From contig NZ_BBWQ01000005.1 in assembly GCF_001463885.1 (NCBI RefSeq), forward strand, positions 186,001 to 250,000: DNA of 64,000 bases. The letters run 5' to 3'. The notes under the pieces are model-generated. The model saw nothing but the letters and a program-made list of their open reading frames with translations. It searched no databases and was not told where the DNA came from. The DNA is from Aureimonas altamirensis (GTDB lineage: Bacteria > Pseudomonadota > Alphaproteobacteria > Rhizobiales > Rhizobiaceae). A program made the translations under genes and the position numbers. Below, piece after piece: positions 42,302 through 51,722 of the stretch (position 1 is the first letter of the stretch; each line of letters starts with the position of its first letter).

Positions 42302-43555
42302 ATGGACAAGCAATCATTCAGGGAGGGCGTCGCCAGGGCGGAAGATGCATTGCGTCGGCTTTTCCCCGCTACGCCCCTGCAGCGCAACGAGCATCTCTCC
42401 AAGCAGTTCGGGGCGAAGATTTACCTGAAGCGCGAGGACCTCACGCCGGTCCGGTCCTACAAGATCCGCGGTGCTTTCAATTTCATGCGCAAGCGGCTGG
42501 AAGCCGGGGAGGCCTCCGCCAAATTCTGCTGCGCGTCGGCCGGCAACCACGCGCAGGGGTTTGCCTTCGCCTGCCGCTATTTCGGGCTGAAGGGGCGCAT
42601 CTTCATGCCCGTCACCACGCCGCAGCAGAAGATCGACAAGACCCGCATCTTCGGCGGCGATGCCATCGAGATCGAACTGATCGGCGACTTTTTCGACGAT
42701 TGCTATGCCGCGGCGAAACGCTATTCGCAGGACAGCGGTGCCGCCATGGTGCCGCCCTTCGACCATGAGGATATCGTGGAAGGGCAGGCCAGCGTTGCGC
42801 TGGAGATCGAGCGCCAGCTCAAGGGCGAATTGCCCGACATGATCGTCATGCCGGTCGGCGGCGGGGGCCTTGCCTCCGGCGTGACGTCCTATTTTTCCGG
42901 GCCCGACGCACCCGATTTCCGCTTTGTGGAGCCGCTTGGCGCGCCCAGCCTGAAGACGAGCCTTACCGAAGGGCGCCGCATGCGCATGCCGCAGATCGAC
43001 GGGTTCGTCGATGGCGCCGCCGTGGCCGAGATCGGCGCCCTCCCGTTCGAACTTCTGGGCGGCTTCCCGGCCGACCACGTGATCCTGTCGCCCGAAGGGC
43101 GGCTTTGCCAGACCATGCTGGAGATGCTCAACGTCGAGGGCATCGTGCTGGAGCCGGCCGGCGCGCTGTCCATCGACGCGCTTCGTTCCCTGCGCAACGT
43201 CATCGCGGGAAAGACGGTCGTCTTGGTGGTTTCCGGCGGAAATTTCGATTTCGAGCGTCTGCCGGACGTCAAGGAACGCGCCTTGCGCTTCGAGGGCCTG
43301 AAGAAGTACTTCGTGCTGCGGCTGGCGCAGAGGCCCGGCGCCCTGAAAGACTTCCTCAACCTGCTGGGTCCCGACGACGATATCGCCAGGTTCGAATATC
43401 TGAAGAAGTCGGCGCGCGATTTCGGTTCGATCCTTCTGGGTATCGAAACGAAGGACGCCAAAAATTTCGACGGGCTTCTGCAGCGCTTCGAGGCCGATGG
43501 CATCCGCTATCAGGACATTACCGAAAACCAGGTCATCGCCGATCTCCTGATCTGA
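42302..43555 (+). CDS. ilvA: Threonine ammonia-lyase (short, ACT-like form)
   Basis: 417 residues. Fold II PLP enzyme: YLKREDLTPVRSYKIRGAFN holds the Schiff-base Lys54, ASAGNHAQGFAFA binds the phosphate side, and VGGGGLASG is the glycine loop. The C-terminal about 80 residues (KYFVLRLAQRPGALKDFLNL onward) form a single ACT-like regulatory domain, so it is the shorter catabolic/biosynthetic type rather than the long two-ACT form. It deaminates threonine to 2-oxobutyrate, the first step to isoleucine. It stands as a single gene and converges on the hydrolase gene with nine bases between the stops. Confidence 0.92.
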   Translation: MDKQSFREGVARAEDALRRLFPATPLQRNEHLSKQFGAKIYLKREDLTPVRSYKIRGAFNFMRKRLEAGEASAKFCCASAGNHAQGFAFACRYFGLKGRIFMPVTTPQQKIDKTRIFGGDAIEIELIGDFFDDCYAAAKRYSQDSGAAMVPPFDHEDIVEGQASVALEIERQLKGELPDMIVMPVGGGGLASGVTSYFSGPDAPDFRFVEPLGAPSLKTSLTEGRRMRMPQIDGFVDGAAVAEIGALPFELLGGFPADHVILSPEGRLCQTMLEMLNVEGIVLEPAGALSIDALRSLRNVIAGKTVVLVVSGGNFDFERLPDVKERALRFEGLKKYFVLRLAQRPGALKDFLNLLGPDDDIARFEYLKKSARDFGSILLGIETKDAKNFDGLLQRFEADGIRYQDITENQVIADLLI

Positions 43556-43564
43556 CGGGATCGC

Positions 43565-44578
43565 TCAGGGCAGGGATGCGATCCAGTCCGCGATGGCATC
43601 TGCCACGCGTTGGCTGGTTTGCGGCGAGCGCAGATCGCCGGCGATCAGGTGTTGCGAGGGATCGGTGGAATCATCGATCTGCAGCACCTGATGCGGGCCG
43701 CCCCACTGGTTGGCGGCCTCCAGCGTTACCGAGGCATCCACCACCTTGTCGGCCGGCGACAGGATGAAGAGCGCCGGAGTGCGGATCGAAGCGAAATCGA
43801 CGGCCGCTGCCGCCTGCGCAAGTGCGGCCATGGGCAGCAGCGCCACGGTGGGGAACCCCCGCGTCCAGCCATAGGTGTCCGCTGCCTCGTCGGCGGGCTG
43901 GCTTCGTGGCGCCTCGCCATAGGTGTCGCCATGCAGGAAGGGTACGATCTGCCGCGCATACGGCATGGTCAAGAGAAAGCTCCGCCAATCGCGAACGGCG
44001 AAATTGGGCGACACCAGAACCACGCCGGCCACCCCGTCCAGCATTCCCGGCAGGCTGGCGCCGTAGGCCGTCAACGCGCCGCCGGTGGATGTTCCGATGA
44101 TGACCACCTTTTCGCCGATGCGCCGACCGATGGCGACGGCCTCCGAGAGATCGTCCAGCCAGTCGCCGACGCTGGCCTCGGCCATCGCCGCTTCGTTGCG
44201 GCCGTGCCCTGCCAGCCGCGTATAGAAGAGGTTGGCGCCGAGTTTGCGGGCGATCATGTCGGGCACGGGCCGCAACTCGGCCTTGCTGGCCGAAAAGCCA
44301 TGGATATACACGATGGCCAAAGGCGTCCGGGCGCGCGATGCCGGATAGGCCCAGACGATCTCCTTGGCCGCATCGGGGCGAAGATTGGGTATGTCGGCCT
44401 CTTGCGCCGCCAGCCATGCCGATATGTCGGGGCCGATATCCTGGGCCGAAAACGCGGATGTCCGTGCCACCGGCTCACGCGGGCCGAGTGTCCAGAACGC
44501 GGCCGCGCCAAGGATGACTGCCGAAACGGCAACGGCCGCCATGGCAAGGCGGCGTCTGACGGTGTGCGAAGCGATCAT
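43565..44578 (-). CDS. Alpha/beta hydrolase with N-terminal membrane anchor or signal
   Basis: 337 residues. A basic N-terminus and hydrophobic helix (about 9-30) suggest export or anchoring. The fold is clear: AIVYIHGFSASKAELRPV (oxyanion loop), VIIGTSTGGALTAYG with nucleophile Ser164, LFILSPADKVVDAS with the acid, and SQHLIAGDL with the base His near 314. The target ester or lipid cannot be named; it resembles monoacylglycerol-lipase-like enzymes. Its ATG overlaps the stop of the upstream nucleotidase gene (ATGA), implying joint translation. Confidence 0.85.
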   Translation of the reverse strand: MIASHTVRRRLAMAAVAVSAVILGAAAFWTLGPREPVARTSAFSAQDIGPDISAWLAAQEADIPNLRPDAAKEIVWAYPASRARTPLAIVYIHGFSASKAELRPVPDMIARKLGANLFYTRLAGHGRNEAAMAEASVGDWLDDLSEAVAIGRRIGEKVVIIGTSTGGALTAYGASLPGMLDGVAGVVLVSPNFAVRDWRSFLLTMPYARQIVPFLHGDTYGEAPRSQPADEAADTYGWTRGFPTVALLPMAALAQAAAAVDFASIRTPALFILSPADKVVDASVTLEAANQWGGPHQVLQIDDSTDPSQHLIAGDLRSPQTSQRVADAIADWIASLP

Positions 44579-46464
44579 GGCAGCGTCATCCTGTATCGGA
44601 CATAGCCTTCTTCGGTCATTCCCTGTGCCACGGGGGCAAAGCCGGCGATTTCATGCAGATGGTGGGCGGCCCCTGGCCCGGTATCGAAATTTACCCTCGC
44701 GCCGCCGGTTTCGGCAAAGCACCATATCGGGCGTTCATGGCATTCTACGGTTCCGCAATCGGCGATGTAGGCCGCAAGGATATCGCGATTGGCCGCGTGC
44801 GACGATGCGACGACCCGCTCCATGCCGAGCCCGGGGAAATGCCCGCCGCCGGACGCGCGAAAGCTGTTCGTCACCACCAGAAAGCGCTGCTCCGGCATCA
44901 CCGGTTGGTCCTTGTATTGCAGGGCGCCGATGCGGCGCGAACCATCGGGCGCGGGCTTGCCGTCGATGTCGTAACGCGCCGGCACCGCAAGATTTATCCG
45001 ATAGGTCAGGCCGTCTATCACATCGAAATTGTAGGGGACCGCGCCGGGGAGCAGCAGTGGCCGGACGATTCCGTCCGCCGCCATGGTGGAAAAAATGCTG
45101 GCCGACATTTCCAGCCATTCGGCCAGTTCGTCGCCGGACATGTCCACCACCTGCAACTCGTTCGGATAGCTGTAGAGGTCCGACACGTTGCGAATGGCCA
45201 GCGGACCGGCTGGGATGTCTGTGTAGTTTGCCGGGCCGCCACGGCCGCCCGCCTTGAACAGCGATGCCGCGCACAGGAGAGGCCGTTCGTCCAGCGGGCC
45301 GCCGGCGAGCATGCGTCTGGCGTGCCAAAGCTGCGCTTCGCTAACGAGTTGCAGTGCGCATGTCGGCTTCAGGACCGAAAAATACGAATGGAGCGGTGCC
45401 AGCGTCGTGCCGATGGGCTGGCGGATATAGGCAAGTGTGCCTTCATGGGCGGCTGACGCTGCATCGAGCACGGCCTTGTCGCTTTGCACCAGCGGTATCG
45501 CGCCGTCCGCGCTTCTACGGCTGATGGGATGCAGCCGGGCGGTTGCGGCCTCGACCGTCCAGCGCGTGCCCTCGCGCTTCAAGGCGAGGTCGATGGCGCC
45601 GACCTCCGACCCGCCAAAGCCGGGCATGACGCAGGGTAGGCCGTGAACAAGGCCTGCGTCCGCGTCGACGCCGGCAACGGCTGCAAAATCCTTGCCGGGA
45701 AGGCGCAAATGCTGATGCCCGGCAATGATGGCGTCGATCCCCGCCACGCCCGCAAGCGCGAGTGCCGCGTTTTCCTGCATCATGCCATCGGTCGACGGAT
45801 CGATCCCCGTATGGGCCAGCGCGACGATCAGATCGGCGCCTTCGGCCCGCATACGCGGCACGACATCCCGGGCCGTGGCGACGATGTCATGGCTGACGAC
45901 CACGCCGTCCAGATGATGCGCATTCCACTTCGTCACCTGCGGCGGAAGCAGGCCCAGAACGCCGATGCGGATCGGGACCCGGTCTCCGCTATACAATGTC
46001 AGATGCCGATCGAGTATGACGTGAGGAGACCAGAAAGGGCGAAATGTGCCGGCGGTTCTAAGGTTTGCGCACAGGAGCGGAAAGCCGGCATCCGCCAGAG
46101 ACTGGGCAAGGAACGGCAAGCCCCAGTCGAACTCGTGATTGCCGAGGCTGGCCGCGTCGTAGCCAAGCTGCCGCATGACCGAAACCATAGGGTGGCGCCA
46201 GCCCTGTTCCGCGGCGCTCTTCTGGGCGAAATCGCCAAGCGGATTGCCTTGCAGGAAATCGCCATTGTCGAAGAGCAGGCAGTTGGCTGCGCCCTGCCGC
46301 AGTTGCGCTATGCAGCTTGCGGCGCGTGCCAGGCCCACCGAATGCGTCTCCCGGTCCACGAAGTAGTCGTACGGATAGATGCAGGCGTGCAGATCGCTCG
46401 TCGCAAGGATGCGGAGCGTGGCGCGCGCGGCGCCAGCATCGCCGGAGATAACCGCCTGCGCCAT
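44575..46464 (-). CDS. 2',3'-cyclic-nucleotide phosphodiesterase / 3'-nucleotidase (CpdB-like)
   Basis: 629 residues from the ATG at 46464; a GTG at 46497 is possible. A calcineurin-like metallophosphatase domain comes first: LATSDLHACIYPYD, DNGDFLQGNPLGDF, SLGNHEFDWGLPF and IIAGHQHLRLPG with the metal ligands. A 5'-nucleotidase C-terminal domain follows (about 330-600), with FRASGGGHFPGL as the substrate loop. CpdB enzymes act in the periplasm on cyclic and 3'-nucleotides, but no signal peptide is visible here. That makes it either cytoplasmic or mis-started. It lies in a run with a GNAT gene upstream and the alpha/beta hydrolase downstream. Confidence 0.88.
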   Translation of the reverse strand: MAQAVISGDAGAARATLRILATSDLHACIYPYDYFVDRETHSVGLARAASCIAQLRQGAANCLLFDNGDFLQGNPLGDFAQKSAAEQGWRHPMVSVMRQLGYDAASLGNHEFDWGLPFLAQSLADAGFPLLCANLRTAGTFRPFWSPHVILDRHLTLYSGDRVPIRIGVLGLLPPQVTKWNAHHLDGVVVSHDIVATARDVVPRMRAEGADLIVALAHTGIDPSTDGMMQENAALALAGVAGIDAIIAGHQHLRLPGKDFAAVAGVDADAGLVHGLPCVMPGFGGSEVGAIDLALKREGTRWTVEAATARLHPISRRSADGAIPLVQSDKAVLDAASAAHEGTLAYIRQPIGTTLAPLHSYFSVLKPTCALQLVSEAQLWHARRMLAGGPLDERPLLCAASLFKAGGRGGPANYTDIPAGPLAIRNVSDLYSYPNELQVVDMSGDELAEWLEMSASIFSTMAADGIVRPLLLPGAVPYNFDVIDGLTYRINLAVPARYDIDGKPAPDGSRRIGALQYKDQPVMPEQRFLVVTNSFRASGGGHFPGLGMERVVASSHAANRDILAAYIADCGTVECHERPIWCFAETGGARVNFDTGPGAAHHLHEIAGFAPVAQGMTEEGYVRYRMTLP

Positions 46465-46474
46465 GTTACGATTT

Positions 46475-47053
46475 TCAGGCCACCCCTGGAGCGGCACGAC
46501 CGGATGGCGATGAGAGCCCGTCGTCGTCGGCCTCCGGATCGGTGAAGCCGATGGTCACCACCTCGCGCACCGACAGCGGGCGGAAGCCCATCTTGCGGTA
46601 CAAGGGCAGGGCGGCGGGATGGTCGAGCGTGTTGGTTTCCACCACCAGTCCGTTCGGCCCATCCTCGAAGCCGGCCGTGATGGCCTTGGACAGCAGGAAC
46701 CGGGCAAGCCCGCGCCCACGAAACTCCGGCATCGTGGCAAAGTGGACAAGTCGCGTCTGGCGCGGGGCACGGCCGACATCCAGCTCGAACCAGCCGGCGG
46801 GCGCCCCATCGCAATACAGGACCTGCAGCCGGACATTGGGTGCATGCACCTCGCGCGCCAATTCCCGGTCGCCCAGGCAGCGCGATGTCCAGTGGTGCGG
46901 CCGCCCGACGCGGTAGAGATAGCGGTAGAAGGCAAGCGGAATGGTCCGCACGCGGAGAAGGTCCAGCCGCCCGGCATGCTCGGGCATCGGGGTCTCTGCG
47001 TCGGGAAGCGAATGCAGCACAAGCTGCGTCACTTCGGTCTTGATTGTCGTCAC
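46475..47053 (-). CDS. GNAT-family N-acetyltransferase
   Basis: 192 residues. The acetyl-CoA loop is MPEFRGRGLARFLLSKAI (about 108-125). The end of the domain is NTLDHPAALPLYRKMGFRPL, the usual GNAT C-terminal pattern. The N-terminal region (YRYLYRVGRPHHWTSR) resembles a GNAT subgroup seen in Alphaproteobacteria. The substrate is unknown. It is ten bases upstream of the nucleotidase start and four bases after the sulfurtransferase stop on the same strand, so these genes probably share a transcript. Confidence 0.85.
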   Translation of the reverse strand: MTTIKTEVTQLVLHSLPDAETPMPEHAGRLDLLRVRTIPLAFYRYLYRVGRPHHWTSRCLGDRELAREVHAPNVRLQVLYCDGAPAGWFELDVGRAPRQTRLVHFATMPEFRGRGLARFLLSKAITAGFEDGPNGLVVETNTLDHPAALPLYRKMGFRPLSVREVVTIGFTDPEADDDGLSSPSGRAAPGVA

Positions 47054-47057
47054 ACCT

Positions 47058-47915
47058 TCACCTCGTTACGGCCGGGCCCGTCTCTACGGGCGTATCCCCA
47101 TGCGAGCCCCATTCCGTCCACGACCCATCATACAGCTTCGCACCGCGGTTGCCGAGTGATTCCAGAGCCAGATTGATGACGGCCGCCGTCACGCCGGATC
47201 CGCAGGTGGTGACGACCGGAGCGTCCGGATCTATCCCCGCATCGCTGAATGCCGCGCGCAGTGCCGCCTCGTCCTTCAGCCGGCCATCGGCCTGGAGCTC
47301 GCCGAAGGGCAGCGAAGATGCGCCGGGCATGTGGCCGGAACGCACCCCTGCGCGGGGCTCCGGTGCGCTGCCGGAAAACCGTTCGGCCGAGCGCGCATCG
47401 GCAATCCGGACCGTTCCGGTGTCGACGATGCGACGCATCTCCGCAAGGCTGACGACGGCGCTGCCGGGGTCGATTGCGTCGAATTGCGCCGGCTTGGGGT
47501 GGGCCGGGCCGGATTGCGTCGGCAGGCCGGCCGCCTGCCATGCCGGCAACCCGCCATCCAGAACGCGGACGTCGCGTGCGCCGAACACACGCAGCATCCA
47601 CCAGACGCGCGCGGCGGAGAAGAGGCCCATGCCGTCATAGACGACGATCCTGTCGTTGGCGGACAGACCCAGTGCGCCGGCCGCCTGCGAAAAGATGGCC
47701 GGAGACGGCAGGGTGTGCGGCAGGCTCGACTGCGGATCGACGACGGCATCCTGATCGAAGAAGACGGCACCGGGAATATGCGCGGCCTCGAACTTGGCGC
47801 GGGCATCGCGGTTTTGTGCCGGCAGGTACCAGGAGGCGTCGACAATGCGCACGTCGCCGGCGCTGGATGCCGCCGCCAGTTCCTGCGGCGATAGGAGTGT
47901 GCTGTACCGGCTCAC
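47058..47915 (-). CDS. sseA: 3-mercaptopyruvate/thiosulfate sulfurtransferase
   Basis: 285 residues with two rhodanese domains. The first (about 8-125) is inactive, ending VRVLDGGLPAWQAAG. The second (about 150-280) has the active loop CGSGVTA with Cys238. The CG(S/T)GVTA loop is diagnostic for mercaptopyruvate sulfurtransferases. It transfers sulfur from 3-mercaptopyruvate to a thiol or cyanide acceptor in the cytoplasm. It lies 17 bases downstream of a cysteine synthase gene, making a small sulfur-amino-acid unit. Confidence 0.92.
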   Translation of the reverse strand: MSRYSTLLSPQELAAASSAGDVRIVDASWYLPAQNRDARAKFEAAHIPGAVFFDQDAVVDPQSSLPHTLPSPAIFSQAAGALGLSANDRIVVYDGMGLFSAARVWWMLRVFGARDVRVLDGGLPAWQAAGLPTQSGPAHPKPAQFDAIDPGSAVVSLAEMRRIVDTGTVRIADARSAERFSGSAPEPRAGVRSGHMPGASSLPFGELQADGRLKDEAALRAAFSDAGIDPDAPVVTTCGSGVTAAVINLALESLGNRGAKLYDGSWTEWGSHGDTPVETGPAVTR

Positions 47916-47932
47916 GGTTTAGGCCCCTCGTG

Positions 47933-48970
47933 TCACGCAGCTTCGAACGGAATGTCGAAGCTCGGCTCTTTGCCCAACCAGTCCGGTTGCGGAAGATCCT
48001 TCGTCTTCAGGAAATCCGCATTGTAGAGTTTCGACTGGTAGCGGTTTCCGTAGTCGCAAAGCACGGTGACGATGGTGTGGCCCGGCCCCATCTCGCGCGC
48101 CATGCGGATGGCGCCGGCAATGTTGACGCCCGACGATCCGCCGAGGCAGAGCCCTTCCTCAAGTACGAGATCGAACAGGATGGGCAGGGCTTCCGCGTCC
48201 GGCACCTGGCAGACGAAGTCCGGCTCGAAGCCGTCGAGATTGGCGGTGATGCGCCCCTGGCCGATGCCTTCGGTAATGGACGAGCCTTCCGACTTCAGCT
48301 CTCCATCCTTGTAGAAGCTATAGAGGGCGGCGCCCATCGGGTCGGCAAGGCCGATGCGCACATGGCCGGAATGCCGCTTCAGGCCGGCTGCGGTTCCGGC
48401 CAGCGTGCCGCCCGTACCGACAGAGCAGATGAAACCATCGAGCTGGCCGCCGGTCTGCTGCCAGATCTCCTCTGCCGTCGTCACGATATGGCCGTCGCGA
48501 TTGGCAACATTGTCGAACTGGTTGGCCCAGATGGCGCCGTCCGCATGGCTGCGCGTGATCTGCTCGGCAAGCCTGCCCGAAACCTTCACGTAGTTGTTGG
48601 GGTTGCGGTAGGGCACCGCGGGCACTTCCAGCAACTCCGCACCCATAAGGCGGAGCGCGTCTTTCTTTTCCTGTGATTGGGTGTCGGGGATCACGATCAC
48701 GGTCCGGTAGCCGAGCGCGTTCGCCACCAGCGTCAGGCCGATGCCGGTATTGCCGGCAGTACCTTCCACGATGATGCCGCCCGGCTGGATCAGGCCCCTG
48801 GCTTCAGCATCGCGGATGATGAACAGGCCCGCCCGGTCCTTGATCGACTGGCCGGGGTTCATGAACTCGGCCTTGCCCCAGATCTCGCACCCCGTTTCCT
48901 CGGACGCGCGCCGCAGGCGGATCAACGGCGTATTGCCGATGGCGTCGATGACGGAAAGGTTTCGTTCCAT
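47933..48970 (-). CDS. Cysteine synthase (CysK-like)
   Basis: 345 residues from the ATG at 48970; a start 45 bases upstream adds residues without homology. Fold II PLP enzyme: IGNTPLIRLRRASEETG, NPGQSIKDRAG with Lys44, EGTAGNTGIGLTLVANALGY and VGTGGTLAG. It is longer than classical CysK (about 310), with an extra C-terminal segment (LYNADFLKTKDLPQPDWLG), as in the rhizobial cysteine-synthase-A-like group. It forms cysteine from O-acetylserine and sulfide. It is in tandem with the sulfurtransferase gene. Confidence 0.88.
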   Translation of the reverse strand: MERNLSVIDAIGNTPLIRLRRASEETGCEIWGKAEFMNPGQSIKDRAGLFIIRDAEARGLIQPGGIIVEGTAGNTGIGLTLVANALGYRTVIVIPDTQSQEKKDALRLMGAELLEVPAVPYRNPNNYVKVSGRLAEQITRSHADGAIWANQFDNVANRDGHIVTTAEEIWQQTGGQLDGFICSVGTGGTLAGTAAGLKRHSGHVRIGLADPMGAALYSFYKDGELKSEGSSITEGIGQGRITANLDGFEPDFVCQVPDAEALPILFDLVLEEGLCLGGSSGVNIAGAIRMAREMGPGHTIVTVLCDYGNRYQSKLYNADFLKTKDLPQPDWLGKEPSFDIPFEAA

Positions 48971-49072
48971 TTGGGCTTCCGCTCGTGGTCGGCATTGCAA
49001 CTCGAATCGCCGCAAGCCTAGATCATCGGACAGGTTGGCGAAACGTCTTGTGTCGTATCGGCCGGCGACCGG

Positions 49073-50521
49073 TTACCGTGTCGCCTGGAAGGCGGCGTTG
49101 GCGCGGTCGCGCGCCTCCTTGTGCTCCACGATCGGCCGTGGATAGGTTTTGCCCAGCGCGACGCCCGCCTTTTCCAGTGTATCGCCGTCGGCTTCCCATG
49201 GGGCGTGGATCGCCTCGTTGGGGAGGTCCGAAAGCTCGGGCACGAAGCTACGAATGTACTCGCCTTCGGGGTCGAAGTCGCGGCTCTGCTTGATCGGGTT
49301 GAAGATGCGGAAGAAGGGCTGGGCATCGGCGCCTGTCCCGGCGATCCACTGCCATTGCGATGTGTTGTTGGCCTCGTCCCCATCCACCAGCGTATCCCAG
49401 AACCAGGCTTCGCCCTCCCGCCAGTCGATGAGCAGGTCCTTCGTCAGGAACGATCCGACGATCATGCGCACGCGGTTATGCATCCACCCCATCTGCCAGA
49501 GCTGGCGCATGCCGGCATCCACGATCGGATATCCCGTCTGGCCGGTCTGCCATTTCTTCAGGTCGCCGGCGGCATTACGCCACTTCAGTTTGTTGAAGCG
49601 CGGGTTGAAGTTATCCGTCCCAAGCTTCTGGAAATGATAAAGAAGATGGTGGTTGAAGTCGCGCCAGATCAGTTCGCGGCGAAACGTTTGCCGGTCCTTG
49701 TCGGGAATGGATTTGCGGCGACGGGCGTACTCCTCGGCAACCGTCAAAGCGCGGAGCGGCGAAATCTCGCCGAAATGCAGATGCGGCGACAGGCGGGAGG
49801 TCAGGTCTTCGGACGGCTTGTTGCGCCCTTCCTCGTAACCGGCAAGCAGCTCATCGCAAAAATGCGACAACCGCTCCTGCGCCCGGGTTTCTCCCGGAGT
49901 CCATTCCGATTCGAAACCCTTTGCCCAATTGGGGGCGGTCGGCAGCAGCTTCCATGTATCGAGGCTTTCGGAGCGCGGGAAATGCTCGGGCGCTGCCAGC
50001 CTGGATGGCGGGTCGATGGGGTGGCGATAATCGTCCAGCCCGGCGCTGACCGTTTTCATGAAGGGCGTATAGACCTTGTAGAAGCCATCGCTTCCGGTCT
50101 TCACCTGATCTGGGTCGTGCAGCAGCGCAGCTTCGAAGCACTCGACATCGACATCCTCGAAGCGCGTTTCCAACTTGCCATCGACGCTGACCGCTTCGGG
50201 CCCATAGCGTCGGTTGAAGTAAAGCGCGGTGGCGCCGCTTTTCGACAGAATGTCCTCCAGCACGGCCAAGGCATCGCCACGGCGCAACACAAGGCGAGAT
50301 CCGAGTTTGTCGAAGGCGGCGGACAGCTCTTTCAGCGAATGGTGCAGCCACCATTTATGGGCGCTGCCATAGGGCCGCACGGGCGCATTCTCGTCAGCCA
50401 GGATAAAAAGCGGGATGACGGGACGTCCGGATTCCGCCGCATGGGCGAGGGCCGGGTTGTCATCTAGCCGCAGATCGTGACGCAGCCACACCACGATGGG
50501 CTGCCCCTGTTCTTTTGCCAT
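49073..50521 (-). CDS. phrB: Deoxyribodipyrimidine photolyase
   Basis: 482 residues. The N-terminal antenna domain starts VVWLRHDLRLDDNPALAHAA. The FAD-binding domain has LSPHLHFGEISPLRA, RRELIWRDFNHHLL, TGYPIVDAGMRQLWQMGWMH, NRVRMIVGSFLTKDLL, DWREGEAWF and DGDEANNTSQWQWIAGTG. This set is that of class I CPD photolyases, which split cyclobutane pyrimidine dimers using blue light. Cryptochrome-like function is less likely given the full DNA-lesion pocket. It is divergent from dusA. Confidence 0.93.
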   Translation of the reverse strand: MAKEQGQPIVVWLRHDLRLDDNPALAHAAESGRPVIPLFILADENAPVRPYGSAHKWWLHHSLKELSAAFDKLGSRLVLRRGDALAVLEDILSKSGATALYFNRRYGPEAVSVDGKLETRFEDVDVECFEAALLHDPDQVKTGSDGFYKVYTPFMKTVSAGLDDYRHPIDPPSRLAAPEHFPRSESLDTWKLLPTAPNWAKGFESEWTPGETRAQERLSHFCDELLAGYEEGRNKPSEDLTSRLSPHLHFGEISPLRALTVAEEYARRRKSIPDKDRQTFRRELIWRDFNHHLLYHFQKLGTDNFNPRFNKLKWRNAAGDLKKWQTGQTGYPIVDAGMRQLWQMGWMHNRVRMIVGSFLTKDLLIDWREGEAWFWDTLVDGDEANNTSQWQWIAGTGADAQPFFRIFNPIKQSRDFDPEGEYIRSFVPELSDLPNEAIHAPWEADGDTLEKAGVALGKTYPRPIVEHKEARDRANAAFQATR

Positions 50522-50689
50522 GCCGGTTGCGCTCGCTCCGATGGGTCACCAGCGGCAGGAGATAGCGCAATTCCCGCCGCATACCATGGCCATTTCGTGG
50601 AGTGGTTTCGATTGGCCGGGAGTGTTAAGGAATGGCCGAGACAGAGGCCAGACACCGGTGCTGACCGTCAGGCGCATCTGGAGTTAATC

Positions 50690-51682
50690 ATGCGTTATGA
50701 AGAGCTTGGCGGCACCGGTGTATTCGCCGTTGCACCCATGATCGACTGGACTGACAGGCATTGCCGGTACTTTCACCGGCAGATGAGCGCGCATGCGCGG
50801 CTGTTTACCGAGATGGTGGTTGCGGACGCCGCCATCCACGGCCCACGGGCGCGGTTGCTGGAGTTCGATGCCATGGAGCATCCCGTGGTGCTGCAGCTCG
50901 GCGGTTCCGATCCGGCCAAGCTGGCCGAAGCGGCGCGCATCGGCGCGGGTTTCGGCTATGACGAAATCAACCTGAATGTCGGTTGCCCGTCCGACAGGGT
51001 GCAATCCGGCGCGTTCGGCGCATGCCTGATGCTGCAGCCCGCTCTGGTTGGCGCTTGCGTCGCGGCAATGAAGGGCGCCGTTGCCGTGCCCGTTACCGTC
51101 AAATGTCGTATCGGCGTCGACGATCAGGATCCGGAGCCTGCGCTGGATGCACTGGCCGATGCCGTTTTCGACGCCGGGGCGGATGGCCTGTGGGTGCATG
51201 CCCGCAAGGCGTGGCTGCAGGGGCTGAGCCCCAAGGAAAACCGCGAGATTCCACCCTTGGACTATGGCCGCGTCCAACGGCTTAAGGTCCGCCTGCCGGA
51301 CAGGTTCATCGGCATCAATGGCGGCATCGGGCAGGTCGCAGCGGCCAAGCCTCTGCTGGACGGGCTCGATGGGGTGATGCTGGGGCGTGCCGCCTACCAG
51401 AACCCGGCCGATCTTTTGACGGTCGATCCGCTTCTGTTCGGCAAACCCGCGCCCTCGTCATCGCTGGCCGAAGTGGTGGGGAAGATGGCGGACTATGCCG
51501 GGGCGCATGTCGCGGCCGGCGGAAAGCTCTCGCATGTCACGCGGCACATGCTGGGCCTCTTCAACGGCCTTCCCGGGGCGCGGCAGTGGCGGCAGATCCT
51601 GTCCGAACGCTCGGTGCGGCCCGATGCCGGCCCCGAGCTTCTGTTCGAAGCCATGGCCGGGGTGGAACTGGCTGCAGCCTGA
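50690..51682 (+). CDS. dusA: tRNA-dihydrouridine synthase A
   Basis: 330 residues from the ATG at 50690 with GGAG six bases upstream. The upstream in-frame stretch overlaps the divergent photolyase gene and has no homology. Features: VFAVAPMIDWTDRHCRYFHR, LTEM-like LFTEMVVADAAIHG, LQLGGSDPAKLAEAA, NLNVGCPSDRVQSGAFGACLM with catalytic Cys99 and VTVKCRIGVDDQDP. These identify DusA, the FMN enzyme reducing U20/U20a of tRNA. Length is normal for the family. Confidence 0.94.
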   Translation: MRYEELGGTGVFAVAPMIDWTDRHCRYFHRQMSAHARLFTEMVVADAAIHGPRARLLEFDAMEHPVVLQLGGSDPAKLAEAARIGAGFGYDEINLNVGCPSDRVQSGAFGACLMLQPALVGACVAAMKGAVAVPVTVKCRIGVDDQDPEPALDALADAVFDAGADGLWVHARKAWLQGLSPKENREIPPLDYGRVQRLKVRLPDRFIGINGGIGQVAAAKPLLDGLDGVMLGRAAYQNPADLLTVDPLLFGKPAPSSSLAEVVGKMADYAGAHVAAGGKLSHVTRHMLGLFNGLPGARQWRQILSERSVRPDAGPELLFEAMAGVELAAA

Positions 51683-51722
51683 CGCTAGCCCCGGCAAGAT
51701 AGACGGGCTCTGGCCAAGCGGC

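Noticed and set aside
51683-51722. Terminator-like pairing between dusA and the protease gene.
   Set aside because: The AGCCC/GGGCT pairing needs a bulge and has a long loop; too weak to list.
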